The notes: generated by a model not told the origin, from the sequence alone. Counted from the first letter of the stretch, positions 8,969-19,617 are shown. The stretch: 64,000 bases of DNA from Roseivivax lentus (GCF_900156805.1 NZ_FTOQ01000005.1:62001-126000), one strand, 5' to 3'. Translations and numbers: made by a program.

Positions 8969-9838
8969 ATGAGCGACACGCTGCGCGCCGCGTTCTGGAT
9001 GATCGGGGCGATCGTCTCCTTCATCTCCATGGCCATCGCGGGCCGGGCCGTGTCGTTCGAACTCGACACGTTCGAGATCATGCTCTTCCGCAGCGTGATC
9101 GGCATCGCCATCGTCTGGACCGCCGCAAGCCTGTCCCGGCGCCGGAGCGAGATTCGCGCGCAAAAGATGGGCCTGCACGGCATCCGCAACGTGTTTCATT
9201 TCGCGGGCCAGAATGCGTGGTTCTACGCCATTACCGTCATCCCGCTCGCGCAGGTCTTCGCGCTGGAGTTCACCTCGCCCATCTGGGTGATGCTGCTGTC
9301 GCCGCTGATCCTCGGCGAACGGCTGACCCGCACGCGCGGCATCGCCGCGGTCGCGGGCTTCATCGGCGTGCTCATCGTCACGCGTCCCTCGCCCGAGACC
9401 TTCGAATGGGGCCTCGTCTTCGCGGCGCTGGCCGCCATCGGCTTCGCGGGCTCGGCGGTCTTCACCCGCAAGCTCACACGGTCCGAAAGCATCGTCTCGA
9501 TCCTCTTCTGGCTGACGGTAATGCAGGCGGGCCTCGGCCTCGTCTGCGCCGGGTTCGACGGCGATATCGCGCTGCCCTCCGCCGAAAGCCTGCCCTGGGT
9601 GACGCTGATTGCCGCCGCGGGCCTCGTGGCGCATTTCTGCCTGACCACGGCGCTCAGCCTCGCCCCCGCCACGGTGGTGATGCCCATCGACTTCACCCGC
9701 CTGCCGCTCATCGCGATCGTGGGCGTTCTACTTTACGCTGAGCCGCTCGATCCCTTCGTGCTGCTGGGCGCGCTGGTGATCTTCGCGGCGAATTATTTCA
9801 ACATCTGGGCCGAGACCCGACGTGTGACAGGAATGTGA
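8969..9838 (+). CDS. EamA/DMT-family transporter
   Basis: A 289-residue integral membrane protein with about ten hydrophobic helices arranged as two EamA repeats, typical of the drug/metabolite transporter superfamily. The first repeat has PLAQVFALEFTSPIWVMLLS and the second SLAPATVVMPIDFTRLPL, the conserved half-way sequences. Members export or import small metabolites; the substrate cannot be predicted from sequence. It stands alone, with its own short leader after the YrbL-like gene. Confidence 0.85.
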   Translation: MSDTLRAAFWMIGAIVSFISMAIAGRAVSFELDTFEIMLFRSVIGIAIVWTAASLSRRRSEIRAQKMGLHGIRNVFHFAGQNAWFYAITVIPLAQVFALEFTSPIWVMLLSPLILGERLTRTRGIAAVAGFIGVLIVTRPSPETFEWGLVFAALAAIGFAGSAVFTRKLTRSESIVSILFWLTVMQAGLGLVCAGFDGDIALPSAESLPWVTLIAAAGLVAHFCLTTALSLAPATVVMPIDFTRLPLIAIVGVLLYAEPLDPFVLLGALVIFAANYFNIWAETRRVTGM

Positions 9839-9877
9839 CGCTACGGCGCGGGCACGTTTCGTGACGCTGGGTCAAAA

Positions 9878-9905
9878 TTGAGAACGGACCTGCACAGTTT
9901 ATACG
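9878..9905 (+). promoter_or_regulatory. Candidate sigma-70 promoter of the FadL-like gene
   Basis: TTGAGA at 9878-9883 and TATACG at 9900-9905 are separated by 16 bases, in an AT-rich stretch just before the FadL-type gene. Position and spacing fit a housekeeping promoter. The match is partial, so confidence is moderate. Confidence 0.4.
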
Positions 9906-9941
9906 CGATCCCGAGAGAGTTTTCTCAAGGGATGAGCGATA

Positions 9942-11075
9942 ATGAAGTATGCAGTTCTTGGCGCTTCCGCGCTGGCGCTGACGGCGGCTTCGGCCCAGGC
10001 CGGCGGCATCGACCGCACCGGCCAATCGATCGACATGATCTTCAAGCCGGGCACCTATGCCGAGCTGAGCTTCGGCTCCGCGCGCCCCGAGGTCTCGGGA
10101 TCGGAGCTCGCAGGCCTGGGCCAGGGCGATGCAAGCTCCGGCGACATGACGAAGGGTTACCTGACCTTGGGCCTCGCGCTCAAGCACGACTACAACGAGA
10201 AGTTGTCCGTGGGCATCATCTACGACCAGCCCTTCGGCGCGGACGTGGACTACCCCACCGGCACCGGCTACTACGCCGAAGGCTCCAACGCCGAATTCAA
10301 CTCCGAGGCGTTCACGCTGCTCGGCCGCTACAAGCTGTCGGAGCGCTTCAGCGTCCATGGCGGTGTGCGCTACCAGGTCGTCTCGGCCAAGGCGGAAGTC
10401 GACAACTTCATCAACACGCTCCAGGCGATTGATTACGAGGGCCAGCTCGAGCAGGCCTCGGGCTTCGGCTATGTCGTGGGTGCCGCCTACGAGATCCCCG
10501 ATATCGCGCTGCGCGTGGCACTGACCTACAATTCCGAGATCACCACGAAGCACGACACGACCGAAGTCAATAACGGTGCCATCGGCAACACGCCCTCGAC
10601 CGAAAGCGACATCGAGATCACGACCCCGCAATCGGTCAACCTCGCCTTCCAGACCGGCGTCGCGGCAGACACGCTTCTCTTCGGCGGCGTGCGCTGGGTG
10701 AACTGGAGTGAGTTCGACATCACCCCCGACGTCTACGAGGCGGTGACCGGCGGCCCGCTCGTGGCCTACGAGAACGACACCTACACCTACTCGCTCGGCG
10801 TCGGCCGCCGCTTCTCGCCCGAATGGGCGGGCTCGGTCTCGATCGGCTACGAAGAGCAGAACGGCGATATCGTCTCCAACCTCGGCCCCACGGACGGCTT
10901 CTGGTCGCTCGGCCTCGGCGCCGCCTACACCTTCGAAAATGTCGAGGTGTCGATGGGCGCCCGCTACGTCTGGATCGGCGATGCCGAAACCCGGAACGCT
11001 GTGGCCGAACCCGCGGGTTCTTTCGAGGACAACACCGCCCTCGGCGTCGGCATGAAGATCGGCGTCACCTTCTGA
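9942..11075 (+). CDS. FadL/OmpP1-family outer-membrane transporter
   Basis: A 377-residue outer-membrane protein. The signal peptide ends at ASAQA, followed by GGIDRTGQSIDMIFKPGTY, close to the short N-terminal hatch region of FadL/TodX proteins. The strand pattern FSVHGGVRYQVVSAKAE and the final GVGMKIGVTF are typical. The family passes long-chain fatty acids or other hydrophobic compounds across the outer membrane. GGGATGA upstream can serve as ribosome site. The gene is a single unit, with its own promoter candidate and a strong terminator. Confidence 0.85.
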   Translation: MKYAVLGASALALTAASAQAGGIDRTGQSIDMIFKPGTYAELSFGSARPEVSGSELAGLGQGDASSGDMTKGYLTLGLALKHDYNEKLSVGIIYDQPFGADVDYPTGTGYYAEGSNAEFNSEAFTLLGRYKLSERFSVHGGVRYQVVSAKAEVDNFINTLQAIDYEGQLEQASGFGYVVGAAYEIPDIALRVALTYNSEITTKHDTTEVNNGAIGNTPSTESDIEITTPQSVNLAFQTGVAADTLLFGGVRWVNWSEFDITPDVYEAVTGGPLVAYENDTYTYSLGVGRRFSPEWAGSVSIGYEEQNGDIVSNLGPTDGFWSLGLGAAYTFENVEVSMGARYVWIGDAETRNAVAEPAGSFEDNTALGVGMKIGVTF

Positions 11076-11104
11076 TCTGACGGCGCCCCGCGCGACACCT
11101 TTGG

Positions 11105-11134
11105 AACCCGGCCCCCGTAAGGGCCGGGTTTTTT
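11105..11134 (+). terminator. Rho-independent terminator
   Basis: Arms AACCCGGCCC (11105-11114) and GGGCCGGGTT (11121-11130) enclose a six-base loop and run into six T residues. It lies 30 bases after the FadL-type gene. Confidence 0.92.
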
Positions 11135-11209
11135 CGTGCTTTCCCGGGCGCGGGTCTTCCCGCATCTTCCGGGTCGCGCGCCCCGCCCCGCCCCGTCTAG
11201 GATCGCCCG

Positions 11210-12133
11210 ATGATACCGCAGACCAGCATATCCGGCCGCGCCTGGGCCGAGCTTGCGCTCCTGTCGCTGATCTGGGGCGGCTCGTTCCTCGCGATCCGCA
11301 CCGCGCTGAACGAGATCGGGCCGGTCACCGCGGTGGCCTTTCGCGTCATGCCCGCCGCGACCGCGCTCTGGCTCTATACCCGCCTCCGCGGCATTCCCGC
11401 GCCGCGCGATCCGCGCCTCTGGGCCGCTGCGCTCATGATGGGCGCGCTCAACAACGTGTTGCCCTTCACGCTGATGGCCTGGGGGCAGTTGCATGTCAGC
11501 ACCGGGCTCACCTCGATCCTCAATGCCGCCACCGCGGTCTGGGGTGCGCTTCTGGCGGCCCTCGTCTTCACGGATGAACGCATGACGACCCGCAAGGCGC
11601 TGGGCATCGCGCTTGGTTTCGGGGGTGTGGCGCTGGCGATCGGTCCCGGTGCGCTGACCGCGTTCAACCTCGAAAGCCTCGGGCAACTGGCCATTGTCGC
11701 GGGCACGCTGTCCTACGCGGTCGCCAGCCTCTGGGCGCGCCGCTTCCTGCGCGGGACGGCGCCCGAGATGGCCGCCTGCCTGATGCTGACCGGCTCCAGC
11801 GTTCTGATCCTGCCCGCGATGCTGATGACCGAAGGCGTGCCCTCGCTTGATCTCGCGCCGGTCACCTGGGCCGCGATCCTCTATTACGCGCTCGTCGCCA
11901 CCGCCTTCGCCTACCTGCTCTATTACCGCATCCTCGCCATGGCGGGCGCGTCCAACCTGATGCTGGTCACGCTGCTCATTCCGCCGGTGGCGATCATCCT
12001 CGGCGCGGTGGTGCGGGCCGAGACGCTGTCGGCCAATGCCTTTGCCGGCTTCGCGCTTCTGGCGCTGGGGCTGGTTGTGCTCGACGGGCGTCTCTCGGGC
12101 CGCATCCGGGGCCGGGATGCGCGCAGGGTTTGA
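11210..12133 (+). CDS. EamA/DMT-family transporter
   Basis: A 307-residue protein with two EamA repeats and about ten membrane helices (WGGSFLAIRTALNEIGPVT in helix 1-2, AYLLYYRILAMAGASNLML in the second repeat). It differs from the EamA gene at 8969-9838, so the two are paralogues rather than a recent duplication. Substrate unknown; homologues carry amino acids, nucleobases or other metabolites. AGGA lies eight bases before the start. It is separated from the upstream barrel gene by the terminator, so it has its own promoter. Confidence 0.85.
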   Translation: MIPQTSISGRAWAELALLSLIWGGSFLAIRTALNEIGPVTAVAFRVMPAATALWLYTRLRGIPAPRDPRLWAAALMMGALNNVLPFTLMAWGQLHVSTGLTSILNAATAVWGALLAALVFTDERMTTRKALGIALGFGGVALAIGPGALTAFNLESLGQLAIVAGTLSYAVASLWARRFLRGTAPEMAACLMLTGSSVLILPAMLMTEGVPSLDLAPVTWAAILYYALVATAFAYLLYYRILAMAGASNLMLVTLLIPPVAIILGAVVRAETLSANAFAGFALLALGLVVLDGRLSGRIRGRDARRV

Positions 12134-12190
12134 CGCCCCCGCGCTGGCTGGCTACGGCTCTGCCAGAGGGATCGAGCCAGGGTGACCCAG

Positions 12191-13051
12191 ATGCAGCGTT
12201 TGTACCAGTCAGCGGCGGAATGGCGCGACGCGCCGAAAAAGCGCGTGCTCGTCTTCGCGATGTCGGGCCTCGGCAAGACCCATGTGTCGAACCTGCTGCG
12301 CGACAGCGGCGCGTGGTTCCACTACTCGATCGATTACCGCATCGGCACCCGCTACATGGGCGAATACATCGTCGACAACGCCAAGCGCGAGGCGATGAAG
12401 AACCCGTTTCTCAACGATCTTCTGCGCTCCGATTCGATCTATATTGGCTCCAACCTGAGCTTTCACAACCTCGCCCCCGTCTCCACCTATCTCGGCAAGC
12501 CCGGCGATCCCGCCAAGGGCGGTTTGGATATCGCCACCTACCGCCAGCGGCAGGAACAGTTCCGCCGCGCCGAGATGCAGGCGCTGCTCGATACCGGTTA
12601 TTTCATTGACCGCGCGCAGGATCTCTACGGCTATCCGCATTTCATCTGCGACACCGGCGGGTCGATCTGCGAATGGGTCGATCCCGACGATCCCGAGGAT
12701 CCGATCCTGTCGGAGCTGTCCAAGCGCTGCCTCATGGTCTGGATCGAGGGCTCGGACGCCCACACGGCCGAGCTGGTCCGCCGCTTCGACCGCGCGCCGA
12801 AACCCATGGCCTACCAGCCCGCCTTCCTCGATGCCGCCTGGACGGCCTATCTGGACGAGACCGGCACCGCCCACGAAAAGGTCGATCCCGACGCCTTCAT
12901 CCGCTGGACCTATGCCCGCGCCATGGCCCACCGCCAGCCGCTTTACCGCGCCATGGCCCGGAACTGGGGCGTGACAGTCCCCGCCGAGGCGATGGCCGCC
13001 GTCCGCAGCGAGGCCGACTTCACCGACGTGATCGCCGCCGCCCTGCCCTGA
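12191..13051 (+). CDS. P-loop protein of unknown function
   Basis: A 286-residue soluble protein. Residues about 17-32 hold a kinase-type P-loop ([13 protein letters not shown]), followed by an [12 protein letters not shown] segment in the place where small-molecule kinases bind substrate. [12 protein letters not shown] and RCLMVWIEG complete an alternating strand/helix pattern like a P-loop kinase. I do not recognise a named family. The ATG at 12191 has AGGG eight bases upstream; a GTG at 12182 in frame is an alternative start. It lies before metAA but is separated by 79 bases, so linkage is uncertain. Confidence 0.7.
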   Translation: MQRLYQSAAEWRDAPKKRVLVFAMSGLGKTHVSNLLRDSGAWFHYSIDYRIGTRYMGEYIVDNAKREAMKNPFLNDLLRSDSIYIGSNLSFHNLAPVSTYLGKPGDPAKGGLDIATYRQRQEQFRRAEMQALLDTGYFIDRAQDLYGYPHFICDTGGSICEWVDPDDPEDPILSELSKRCLMVWIEGSDAHTAELVRRFDRAPKPMAYQPAFLDAAWTAYLDETGTAHEKVDPDAFIRWTYARAMAHRQPLYRAMARNWGVTVPAEAMAAVRSEADFTDVIAAALP

Positions 13052-13130
13052 CCGCGCCCGGCCCGTCCCTTGCGGCCGCACATCCCTTCGCCTATCTCTG
13101 CCTGCCGTCCCTCACCGACCGGATCCGATC

Positions 13131-14084
13131 ATGCCCATCAAGCTGCCCCGCGACCTGCCCGCCTATGACGTCCTCGACCGCGAGGGCGTCATGGTCATGG
13201 GCGAGGACGTGGCGGCCAAGCAGGATATCCGGCCCCTGCGCATCGGGCTTCTGAACCTGATGCCGAAGAAGATCGCGACCGAGAACCAGTTCGCCCGGCT
13301 CATCGGCGCAACCCCGCTGCAGATCGAGCTGTCGCTCATCCGCATGACCAGCCACGAGACCAAGAACACCGCCGCCGACCACATGGAAAGCTTCTACCGC
13401 CCCTTCGAGGAGGTGGCCGCCACCGGCGAGAAGTTCGACGGCCTCATCATCACCGGCGCGCCCATCGAGCATCTCGATTTCGAGGACGTGACCTATTGGG
13501 ACGAGCTGACCCGCGTCTTCGACTGGACCCAGACCAACGTGCATTCCACCTTCGGCGTCTGCTGGGGCGGGATGGCGATGATCAACCATTTCCACGGCGT
13601 GCCGAAGCACCTGCTCGACCACAAGGCCTTCGGCTGCATCCGGCACCGCAATTGCGCGCCCGCCTCACCCTATCTGCGCGGCTTCTCGGACGACATGGTG
13701 ATCCCCGTGTCGCGCTGGACCGAGCTACGGCGCGACGAGATCGAGGCTGCGGGCCTGACCATCCTGATCGACAGCGCCGAAACCGGGCCCTGCCTCGTCG
13801 AGGATACCGCGCATCGCGCGCTCTACGTCTTTAACCATTTCGAATATGACAGCTTCACGCTGAAGGAAGAATACGACCGCGACGTGGCCGCGGGCACGCC
13901 GATCAACGTGCCCGCGAACTACTATCCGGACGACGATCCCGCCCAGCCGCCGCAGAACCGCTGGCGCAGCCACGCGCATCTTCTCTATGGAAACTGGATC
14001 TCCGAACTCTACCTGACCACTCCCTATGATATCGGCCTGATCGGGCAGGCCCGCACGGATCTCAGGATGTCGGACCGCTCGTGA
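13131..14084 (+). CDS. metAA: Homoserine O-acyltransferase, probably acetyl-CoA type
   Basis: First committed enzyme of methionine synthesis, activating the homoserine hydroxyl. The MetA fold is complete at 317 residues: [14 protein letters not shown] near the N-terminus, nucleophile C144 in FGVCWGG, and H236/E238 in NHFEYD. The specificity position, Gly111 in E. coli (succinyl) and Glu in acetyl-CoA enzymes, is Glu113 here (TGAPIEHL). Acetyl-CoA is therefore the likely donor despite the usual succinyltransferase label. The stop overlaps the next gene's GTG start by four bases. Confidence 0.95.
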   Translation: MPIKLPRDLPAYDVLDREGVMVMGEDVAAKQDIRPLRIGLLNLMPKKIATENQFARLIGATPLQIELSLIRMTSHETKNTAADHMESFYRPFEEVAATGEKFDGLIITGAPIEHLDFEDVTYWDELTRVFDWTQTNVHSTFGVCWGGMAMINHFHGVPKHLLDHKAFGCIRHRNCAPASPYLRGFSDDMVIPVSRWTELRRDEIEAAGLTILIDSAETGPCLVEDTAHRALYVFNHFEYDSFTLKEEYDRDVAAGTPINVPANYYPDDDPAQPPQNRWRSHAHLLYGNWISELYLTTPYDIGLIGQARTDLRMSDRS

Positions 14085-15061
14085 AACTCATTACCAAGGC
14101 ATTGATCGGACTGGGTCTTCTGTCGGTCGCGGGCTGCGCCGCGATGGGCTCGCGGAGCGCGCTGATCGACACGCCCATCGCACGGGACTACCCGCCGCTG
14201 GGGCAATTCGTGACGCTGGAAGACGGCCGGCAGGTTCACGCTTTCGTCACCGGCGAGGGCCCGGACCTCGTGCTGATCCACGGCGCGTCGGGCAATGTGC
14301 GCGATTTCACCTTCAGCTTTGTCGAGCAGGTCCGCGACCGCTACCGCGTCATCGTCTTCGACCGCCCGGGGCTCGGCTATACCGACCGCGCGAACGACCG
14401 CGTCACCGGCGCGTTCAACAGCGCCGCGGAGACACCCTACGAACAGGCCGCGATGCTGGCGGAGGCCGCGGAGAAGCTCGGCGCGGCGCGGCCCATCGTG
14501 CTCGGTCATTCCTATGGCGGCGCGGTGGCGATGGCCTGGGGGCTCGAACACGACCCCGCGGCGCTCGTGGTGGTCTCGGGCGCCACGATCCCCTGGTCGG
14601 GCGGGCTTGGTGCGCAATACGAGGTGCTGGGATCCTCGGTGGGCGGCGCGATCGTGCCGATCCTCGCGCGCCCCTTCGCCACGCGCAGCCGGATCGAGAC
14701 CGTGGCCGAGGAGATCTTCAAGCCCCAGCCCATCCCCGAAGGCTATCTCGACTATGTCGGCACCGCCCTCACGCTCGAGACCGGCGCGATCCGCGCCAAT
14801 GCCCGGCAGGTCAACAACCTGCATGAAGCGGTGTCCGAAATGGCGCCGCGCTATTCCTCCGTTCGCGTCCCCGTCGAGATCGTGCACGGCGCGGAGGACA
14901 CCGTCGTGCCCGTCCACGTCCATGCCGAACCGCTCGCCTCGCTGCTGCCCGCGGGCAATCTGACCCTGCTGGACGAGATCGGCCACATGCCGCATCACTG
15001 GGCGCCCGAGGCGGTGAGCGACGCCATCGACCGCGCCGCCGCCCGCGCCGGCCTGCGCTGA
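14081..15061 (+). CDS. Alpha/beta-hydrolase lipoprotein
   Basis: A 326-residue alpha/beta-fold hydrolase. The GTG start overlaps the metAA stop, so it is translationally coupled. The first 19 residues form a lipoprotein signal with lipobox SVAGC (C19), so the enzyme is probably membrane-anchored outside the cytoplasm, which is unusual for this fold. The oxyanion region is HGASG, the nucleophile S144 lies in GHSYGG, and the acid and base appear as AEDTVVP and IGHMPHH. Likely an esterase or similar; substrate unknown. Coupling to metAA may be only organisational. Confidence 0.8.
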   Translation: MKLITKALIGLGLLSVAGCAAMGSRSALIDTPIARDYPPLGQFVTLEDGRQVHAFVTGEGPDLVLIHGASGNVRDFTFSFVEQVRDRYRVIVFDRPGLGYTDRANDRVTGAFNSAAETPYEQAAMLAEAAEKLGAARPIVLGHSYGGAVAMAWGLEHDPAALVVVSGATIPWSGGLGAQYEVLGSSVGGAIVPILARPFATRSRIETVAEEIFKPQPIPEGYLDYVGTALTLETGAIRANARQVNNLHEAVSEMAPRYSSVRVPVEIVHGAEDTVVPVHVHAEPLASLLPAGNLTLLDEIGHMPHHWAPEAVSDAIDRAAARAGLR

Positions 15062-15126
15062 GCCAATTGCGTTAATCGCCTTAACATCCCATAGTCGCGC
15101 GACCATCTGTCAGGTCCCGAGGTCCC

Positions 15127-15996
15127 ATGTCCCTGCCTTTCGACGGCGCCATCAGCGCCTTCTACCAAGACGCGGCCCCCGAAGCGGTCCGCACGGCCAT
15201 CGCCGACGCCGACAAGGGCGAAATGCTCGATCCGTCCTATCCCTATGACGACCGCATGAAGGGCAAGGATTACGACGACCGGATGGCGGCGCTGCAGGTC
15301 GAACTGGTCAAGCTGCAGGCCTGGGTGAAAAGCACGGGCCAGCGCGTGGCGATCGTATTCGAGGGTCGCGACGCGGCGGGAAAAGGCGGCACGATCAAGC
15401 GCTTCCGCGAGAATCTTAATCCGCGCGGCGCGCGGGTGGTGGCGCTCTCGAAACCCTCGGATACCGAGCAGACGCAATGGTATTTCCAGCGCTACATCCA
15501 GCACCTGCCCGCGGCGGGCGAGATCGTGTTCTTCGACCGTTCCTGGTACAATCGCGGCGTGGTCGAACATGTCTTCGGCTTCTGCACACCGGAAGAACGA
15601 GAGCTGTTCTTCAAACAGGTGAACGATTTCGAACGCATGCTCGTGAATGACGGCATCCGCGTATTCAAACTGTGGATGAATGTCGGCCGGGCCGAGCAGC
15701 TCCGCCGCTTCCTGTCACGTGAACAGGACCCGCTAAAGCACTGGAAACTCTCCTGGATCGACGTGGAGGGGTTGAAGAAATGGGACGCCTACACCGACGC
15801 CATCGCTGAGACCTTCGAACGCTCCAACAGCCCGCACGCGCCCTGGACCGTCGTCCGCTCGGACGACAAGCGCCGCGCGCGCATCGCCGCGATCTCCCGC
15901 GTGCTCACCGACCTAGTTTATGACGGCAAGGATGGCGCGGCGGTCGGCACAACCGATCCCGCCATCTGCGGCGGGCGCGATATCTGGAATGCCTAA
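15127..15996 (+). CDS. ppk2: Polyphosphate kinase 2
   Basis: Transfers phosphate between polyphosphate and nucleotides. The 289-residue single-domain form has Walker [11 protein letters not shown] (residues 79-88), Walker [10 protein letters not shown] (135-143) and the following VFGFCTPEE lid region. The long N-terminal extension before the P-loop is usual in class I enzymes, which mainly make GTP or ATP from polyphosphate. GAGG precedes the ATG. The TetR-type gene begins inside its last codons. Confidence 0.95.
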   Translation: MSLPFDGAISAFYQDAAPEAVRTAIADADKGEMLDPSYPYDDRMKGKDYDDRMAALQVELVKLQAWVKSTGQRVAIVFEGRDAAGKGGTIKRFRENLNPRGARVVALSKPSDTEQTQWYFQRYIQHLPAAGEIVFFDRSWYNRGVVEHVFGFCTPEERELFFKQVNDFERMLVNDGIRVFKLWMNVGRAEQLRRFLSREQDPLKHWKLSWIDVEGLKKWDAYTDAIAETFERSNSPHAPWTVVRSDDKRRARIAAISRVLTDLVYDGKDGAAVGTTDPAICGGRDIWNA

Positions 15997-16606
15997 ACGC
16001 GGCTATCATCACGGCAATCTCAAGCAGGCGCTGGTCGAGGCAGCCCTCGTGCTGATCGAGGAAAAGGGCCCGACCGGCTTCACCCTCTCCGAGGCCGCCA
16101 AGCGCGCGGGCGTCACCCCCGCCGCCGTCTACCGGCATTTCGACGGCCGGGAGGAGCTGATCGCCGAAGCCGCCCGCCAGGGCTACGAGATCTTCGTCGA
16201 CGTGATGGAATACGCCTACACGTCCCGCCAGCCCTCCGCGCTTGCCGCCCTGGAAGCCACGGGCCATGCCTATCTGGCCTTCGCGCACAAATATCCCGGC
16301 CATTACATCGCGATGTTCGAATCGGGCGTGTCGGTGAACCATTCGCCCGCGCTGGCCCAGGTGGCGAACCGCGCCTGGTCGGTGCTGGAACGCGCCGCGG
16401 CGGATCTCTCGCAGCACATTCCCGCCGACCGGCGGCCCCCGCCGCAAATGTTCTCGGCGCATATCTGGGCGATGTGCCACGGCGTGGTGGAGCTTTTCGC
16501 GCGCAACTCGCCGGGAAACAAGTCGCCGTTTCCCGCCGATGACCTTCTCGAAACCGGGATCGGCGTCTATCTGCGCGGGCTGGGCCTGATCCCGCCGGAC
16601 AATTGA
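15989..16606 (+). CDS. TetR/AcrR-family regulator
   Basis: A 205-residue repressor-type protein. The N-terminal helix-turn-helix reads [20 protein letters not shown] followed by [12 protein letters not shown], the classic TetR pattern, and the rest forms a helical ligand domain. It starts eight bases before the ppk2 stop, so the two genes are likely cotranscribed. The ligand is unknown. It is the only TetR gene in the window, which makes it a possible but unproven candidate for the palindromes at 20517-20580, about 4 kb away. Confidence 0.85.
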   Translation: MPKRGYHHGNLKQALVEAALVLIEEKGPTGFTLSEAAKRAGVTPAAVYRHFDGREELIAEAARQGYEIFVDVMEYAYTSRQPSALAALEATGHAYLAFAHKYPGHYIAMFESGVSVNHSPALAQVANRAWSVLERAAADLSQHIPADRRPPPQMFSAHIWAMCHGVVELFARNSPGNKSPFPADDLLETGIGVYLRGLGLIPPDN

Positions 16607-16665
16607 TACATCACATCAATATAAAGCGCCAAATCATTGCCCTGAATTGATTTTCAGACCGACGC

Positions 16666-18135
16666 TCAGCGCTTGTTCTTGCCCAGATGTTTCTTCAGCG
16701 CACCCGCGTTCTTCACCTTGCGCCCCTTGTAGGGATTGCGGTCGCCCTGACCGCGCATCACCAGCCGGATGGGCGTGCCGGGCATGTCAAAGTCGACCCG
16801 CAAGCCATTGACGAGATAGCGCGAATAGCTTTCGGGGATCTTGTCTGGATGCGAGCACATGACGACGAAATGCGGCGGCCGCGTCTTGGCCTGCGTCATG
16901 TAGCGCAGCTTGATGCGCTTGCCCTGCGGCGCGGGCGGCGGATGCGCCTCGATCATCGCGCCCAGCCAGCGGTTGAGCCGCGCGGTCGACACGCGCCGGT
17001 TCCACACCTCATGCGCCTTCAGCACGGCGGCATGCAGCCGGTCGAGGCCCCGGCCCGTCTTGGCCGACACCGTCACCAGCGGCGCGCCGCGCAGCTGCGG
17101 CAAGAGCCGCTCGAACGCCTCCTTCAGCGCCGACAGCTTCTCGGCCTTCTCGTCCTCGAGATCCCATTTGTTGACCGCGACGACCACCGCGCGGCCCTCG
17201 CGTTCAGCGAGATCGGCAATGCGCAGATCCTGCTGCTCGAACGGGATCGCGGCATCCAGCAGGACGACGACCACCTCGGCGAACTTGATCGCCCGCAGCC
17301 CGTCCGAGACGGACAGTTTCTCGAGCTTTTCCTGCACCTTGGCCTTCTTGCGCATGCCGGCCGTATCGAAGATGCGCGTGGGCGTGCCGGCCCAGTCGAT
17401 CTTCAGCGAGATCGCGTCGCGGGTGATGCCCGCCTCGGGGCCCGTCAGAAGTCGATCTTCGCCCAGTATCTTGTTGATAAGGGTGGATTTTCCCGCATTG
17501 GGCCGGCCCACCACGGCAACCTGCAGCGGCCGCTCTGCGCTCGGCGCCCAGGCGGCCTCTTCTTCGGCACCGGCATCTTCGGACACGTCGAGGCCGGTTG
17601 CGGGCATCGCCTCCTCGGCGGCGCGGGCCTGCGCCTCGAACCTCTCCGAGATCGGCAGCAGCGCGGAATAAAGCTCGGGCATGCCCACGCCATGCTCTCC
17701 CGACAGCGCCATGGGCTCACCGAGCCCGAGGTTCCACGCCTCCAGAAGACCCGCCTCCGCCGCGCGCCCCTCGGCCTTGTTCGCGCCCAGCAGCACGATG
17801 CCCCCGCGCTTGCGCAGGATATCGGCGAAAATCTCGTCGACCGGGGTGATGCCGACCCGCGCGTCGATCAGGAACAGGCAGACATCGGCCTCGTCGACCG
17901 CACGTTCGGTCAAGCGCCGCATCCGCCCCTCGAGGCTGTCATCGGTTGCGTCTTCGAGCCCGGCCGTATCGACCACCGTGAAGGACAGATCGCCCAGCTT
18001 CGCAGGCCCCTCGCGCAGGTCGCGGGTGACGCCGGGCTGGTCGTCCACCAGCGCCAGACGCTTGCCGACAAGCCGGTTGAACAGCGTGGATTTGCCCACA
18101 TTGGGGCGACCGACGATGGCGAGGGTGAAGGACAT
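16666..18135 (-). CDS. der: Ribosome-assembly GTPase Der (EngA)
   Basis: Double-GTPase needed for 50S subunit maturation. Two G1 motifs are present, GRPNVGKST at the N-terminus and GRPNAGKST in the second domain, each followed by its DTAG and NKxD-type motifs (NKWDLED in the second; the first has NKAEG). A C-terminal KH-like domain ends HLGKNKR. The 489-residue length is normal, with a roughly 40-residue acidic linker between the GTPase domains. Last gene of the yfgM-bamB-der operon. Confidence 0.97.
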   Translation of the reverse strand: MSFTLAIVGRPNVGKSTLFNRLVGKRLALVDDQPGVTRDLREGPAKLGDLSFTVVDTAGLEDATDDSLEGRMRRLTERAVDEADVCLFLIDARVGITPVDEIFADILRKRGGIVLLGANKAEGRAAEAGLLEAWNLGLGEPMALSGEHGVGMPELYSALLPISERFEAQARAAEEAMPATGLDVSEDAGAEEEAAWAPSAERPLQVAVVGRPNAGKSTLINKILGEDRLLTGPEAGITRDAISLKIDWAGTPTRIFDTAGMRKKAKVQEKLEKLSVSDGLRAIKFAEVVVVLLDAAIPFEQQDLRIADLAEREGRAVVVAVNKWDLEDEKAEKLSALKEAFERLLPQLRGAPLVTVSAKTGRGLDRLHAAVLKAHEVWNRRVSTARLNRWLGAMIEAHPPPAPQGKRIKLRYMTQAKTRPPHFVVMCSHPDKIPESYSRYLVNGLRVDFDMPGTPIRLVMRGQGDRNPYKGRKVKNAGALKKHLGKNKR

Positions 18136-18279
18136 GAGGTGGCGGACCTTGGCTGGCGTGAGAAGCGGGACCTAATCCATTTGCTCGCCCGTGGAAAGGG
18201 GCCCGATGCGCGGGCCGGTCCGGCGCCGCGACAGCATAGCCCACGGAGCTCGCGGCGGCCCCGACAGGGCGGCGACGGA

Positions 18280-19617
18280 TCAGCGGAAGGCGTGCAGCCT
18301 GCCCTTGCGCGACACCACGTAGAGCACGCCGTTCACCACGATGGGCCGCGTCGTCGCGCCGCCCGGCACCTCGGTCTGCACCCGCAGCGCGCCGTCCACC
18401 GGATCGAAGGCGCGCAGGAACCCGTCCGAAGACGCCACGATCAGGTGTCCGCCCGCAAGGATCGGGCCGTGATTGGCGAAGGCGCGGTCGCGGCGGCGCT
18501 CGGGCCGGCGGCTCGGCACCCAGCCTGGGAGTTGCACCGCCCAGACGCGCTCTCCGGTGGCGGCGTCCACGCGCACGAGCTCGCTCAGGTCCGAGACGAA
18601 ATAGACCGATCCGCCCACGGCCCAGGGCGCGTCCACGGCCCCGGTGTTGATCGTCCAGTCCCGCGCGCCCGAGAAGAGGTCCAACGCGGCCATGCGGCCC
18701 GAATGGCTGCCCGCATAGACCGTGCCCTCGGCGATGAACGGATCCCCTGAGATGTCGTCGACCGTCGAGAGCGCGCGACCCACGCGCCGCCCGGCCAGAT
18801 CCGCCGACCAGAGCGACAGGCCGCCCTGCTGGAAGGTCGATTGCAGCGCGCCGGAGCCATAGGCGAAGACCACCCGGTCGGCCCCCAGCGCCGGCGCCGG
18901 GGCGCCCGCGACGTTGTTCAGATCGTCCGCCAGCCCCTCGACCTGCCAGCGTTCGCGGCCCGTATCGGCCTCGATCGCCCAGCCCGTCGTATCGCCGGCG
19001 GTGATGTAGACCAGCCCGCCCGACACGGTCGGCGCGCCGGTCGCGGTGGCGTCGAGATCCTCCTGCCAGCGGACCTGCCCGGTCGCGGCATCGAGCGCGG
19101 TCAGCATGCCGAAGCCCGAAGAGACGTAGAGAACGCCGTCCGACACCGCGAGGCCGCCGCCCTGCGCCTGTCCGTCGCCGTCCCGCGCGGGCACCAGCGG
19201 CAGGGACCAGACCGCGGCGCCGTTCGCCGCCGTCGCGGTCACGATGAAATCCGAGGACATGGTGTAGATGCGCGCGCCATCGCTGACCGGATCGACATTG
19301 AGCCGCACCTTGCGCCCGTCGCCCGCGCCGATATCGGCCGACCAGAGCGGCGCCAGCGGCAGGCTCAGCGCGGCGTGATTGGTGCGGAAGGCGGGCGAGA
19401 CGGCGCTTTGCGCCCAGGTGCCGTTCGAGACGGCGGCAGGCAGGTTCGCCGGGGCGGCACGGTTCTCGGGCGGGGCGTAATCGTAAGGATCGCCGGCGCC
19501 GTCCTCCAGCACCTCCCGCAATCCGAGCCTCTCTCCGGGCAGGATCGGTTCGCTTTCGCTGCATCCCGCGAGAAGCGCCAGACCCGTGAGCCCTGCCAGT
19601 ATCGTCCCGTTCCGCAC
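18280..19617 (-). CDS. bamB: Outer-membrane assembly lipoprotein BamB
   Basis: A 445-residue PQQ-like beta-propeller lipoprotein, a component of the BAM complex that folds outer-membrane barrels. The signal ends in LLAGC (C19). Repeats such as LTALDAATGQVRW and LVRVDAATGERVW are the propeller blade signatures. The start is taken as the GTG at 19617, with a G-rich site upstream, because it gives a compact lipoprotein signal; longer frames add an arginine-rich leader. It sits between the yfgM-like gene and der, the same order as in E. coli. Confidence 0.9.
   Translation of the reverse strand: MRNGTILAGLTGLALLAGCSESEPILPGERLGLREVLEDGAGDPYDYAPPENRAAPANLPAAVSNGTWAQSAVSPAFRTNHAALSLPLAPLWSADIGAGDGRKVRLNVDPVSDGARIYTMSSDFIVTATAANGAAVWSLPLVPARDGDGQAQGGGLAVSDGVLYVSSGFGMLTALDAATGQVRWQEDLDATATGAPTVSGGLVYITAGDTTGWAIEADTGRERWQVEGLADDLNNVAGAPAPALGADRVVFAYGSGALQSTFQQGGLSLWSADLAGRRVGRALSTVDDISGDPFIAEGTVYAGSHSGRMAALDLFSGARDWTINTGAVDAPWAVGGSVYFVSDLSELVRVDAATGERVWAVQLPGWVPSRRPERRRDRAFANHGPILAGGHLIVASSDGFLRAFDPVDGALRVQTEVPGGATTRPIVVNGVLYVVSRKGRLHAFR

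Noticed and set aside
16607-16665. Weak AAATCA/TGATTT hairpin between the TetR gene and der
   Set aside because: Stem is short and imperfect with only a few T residues; not convincing as a terminator.
16687-18750. Long plus-strand open frame opposite der and bamB
   Set aside because: Antisense shadow of two conserved genes, with arginine-rich low-complexity translation.
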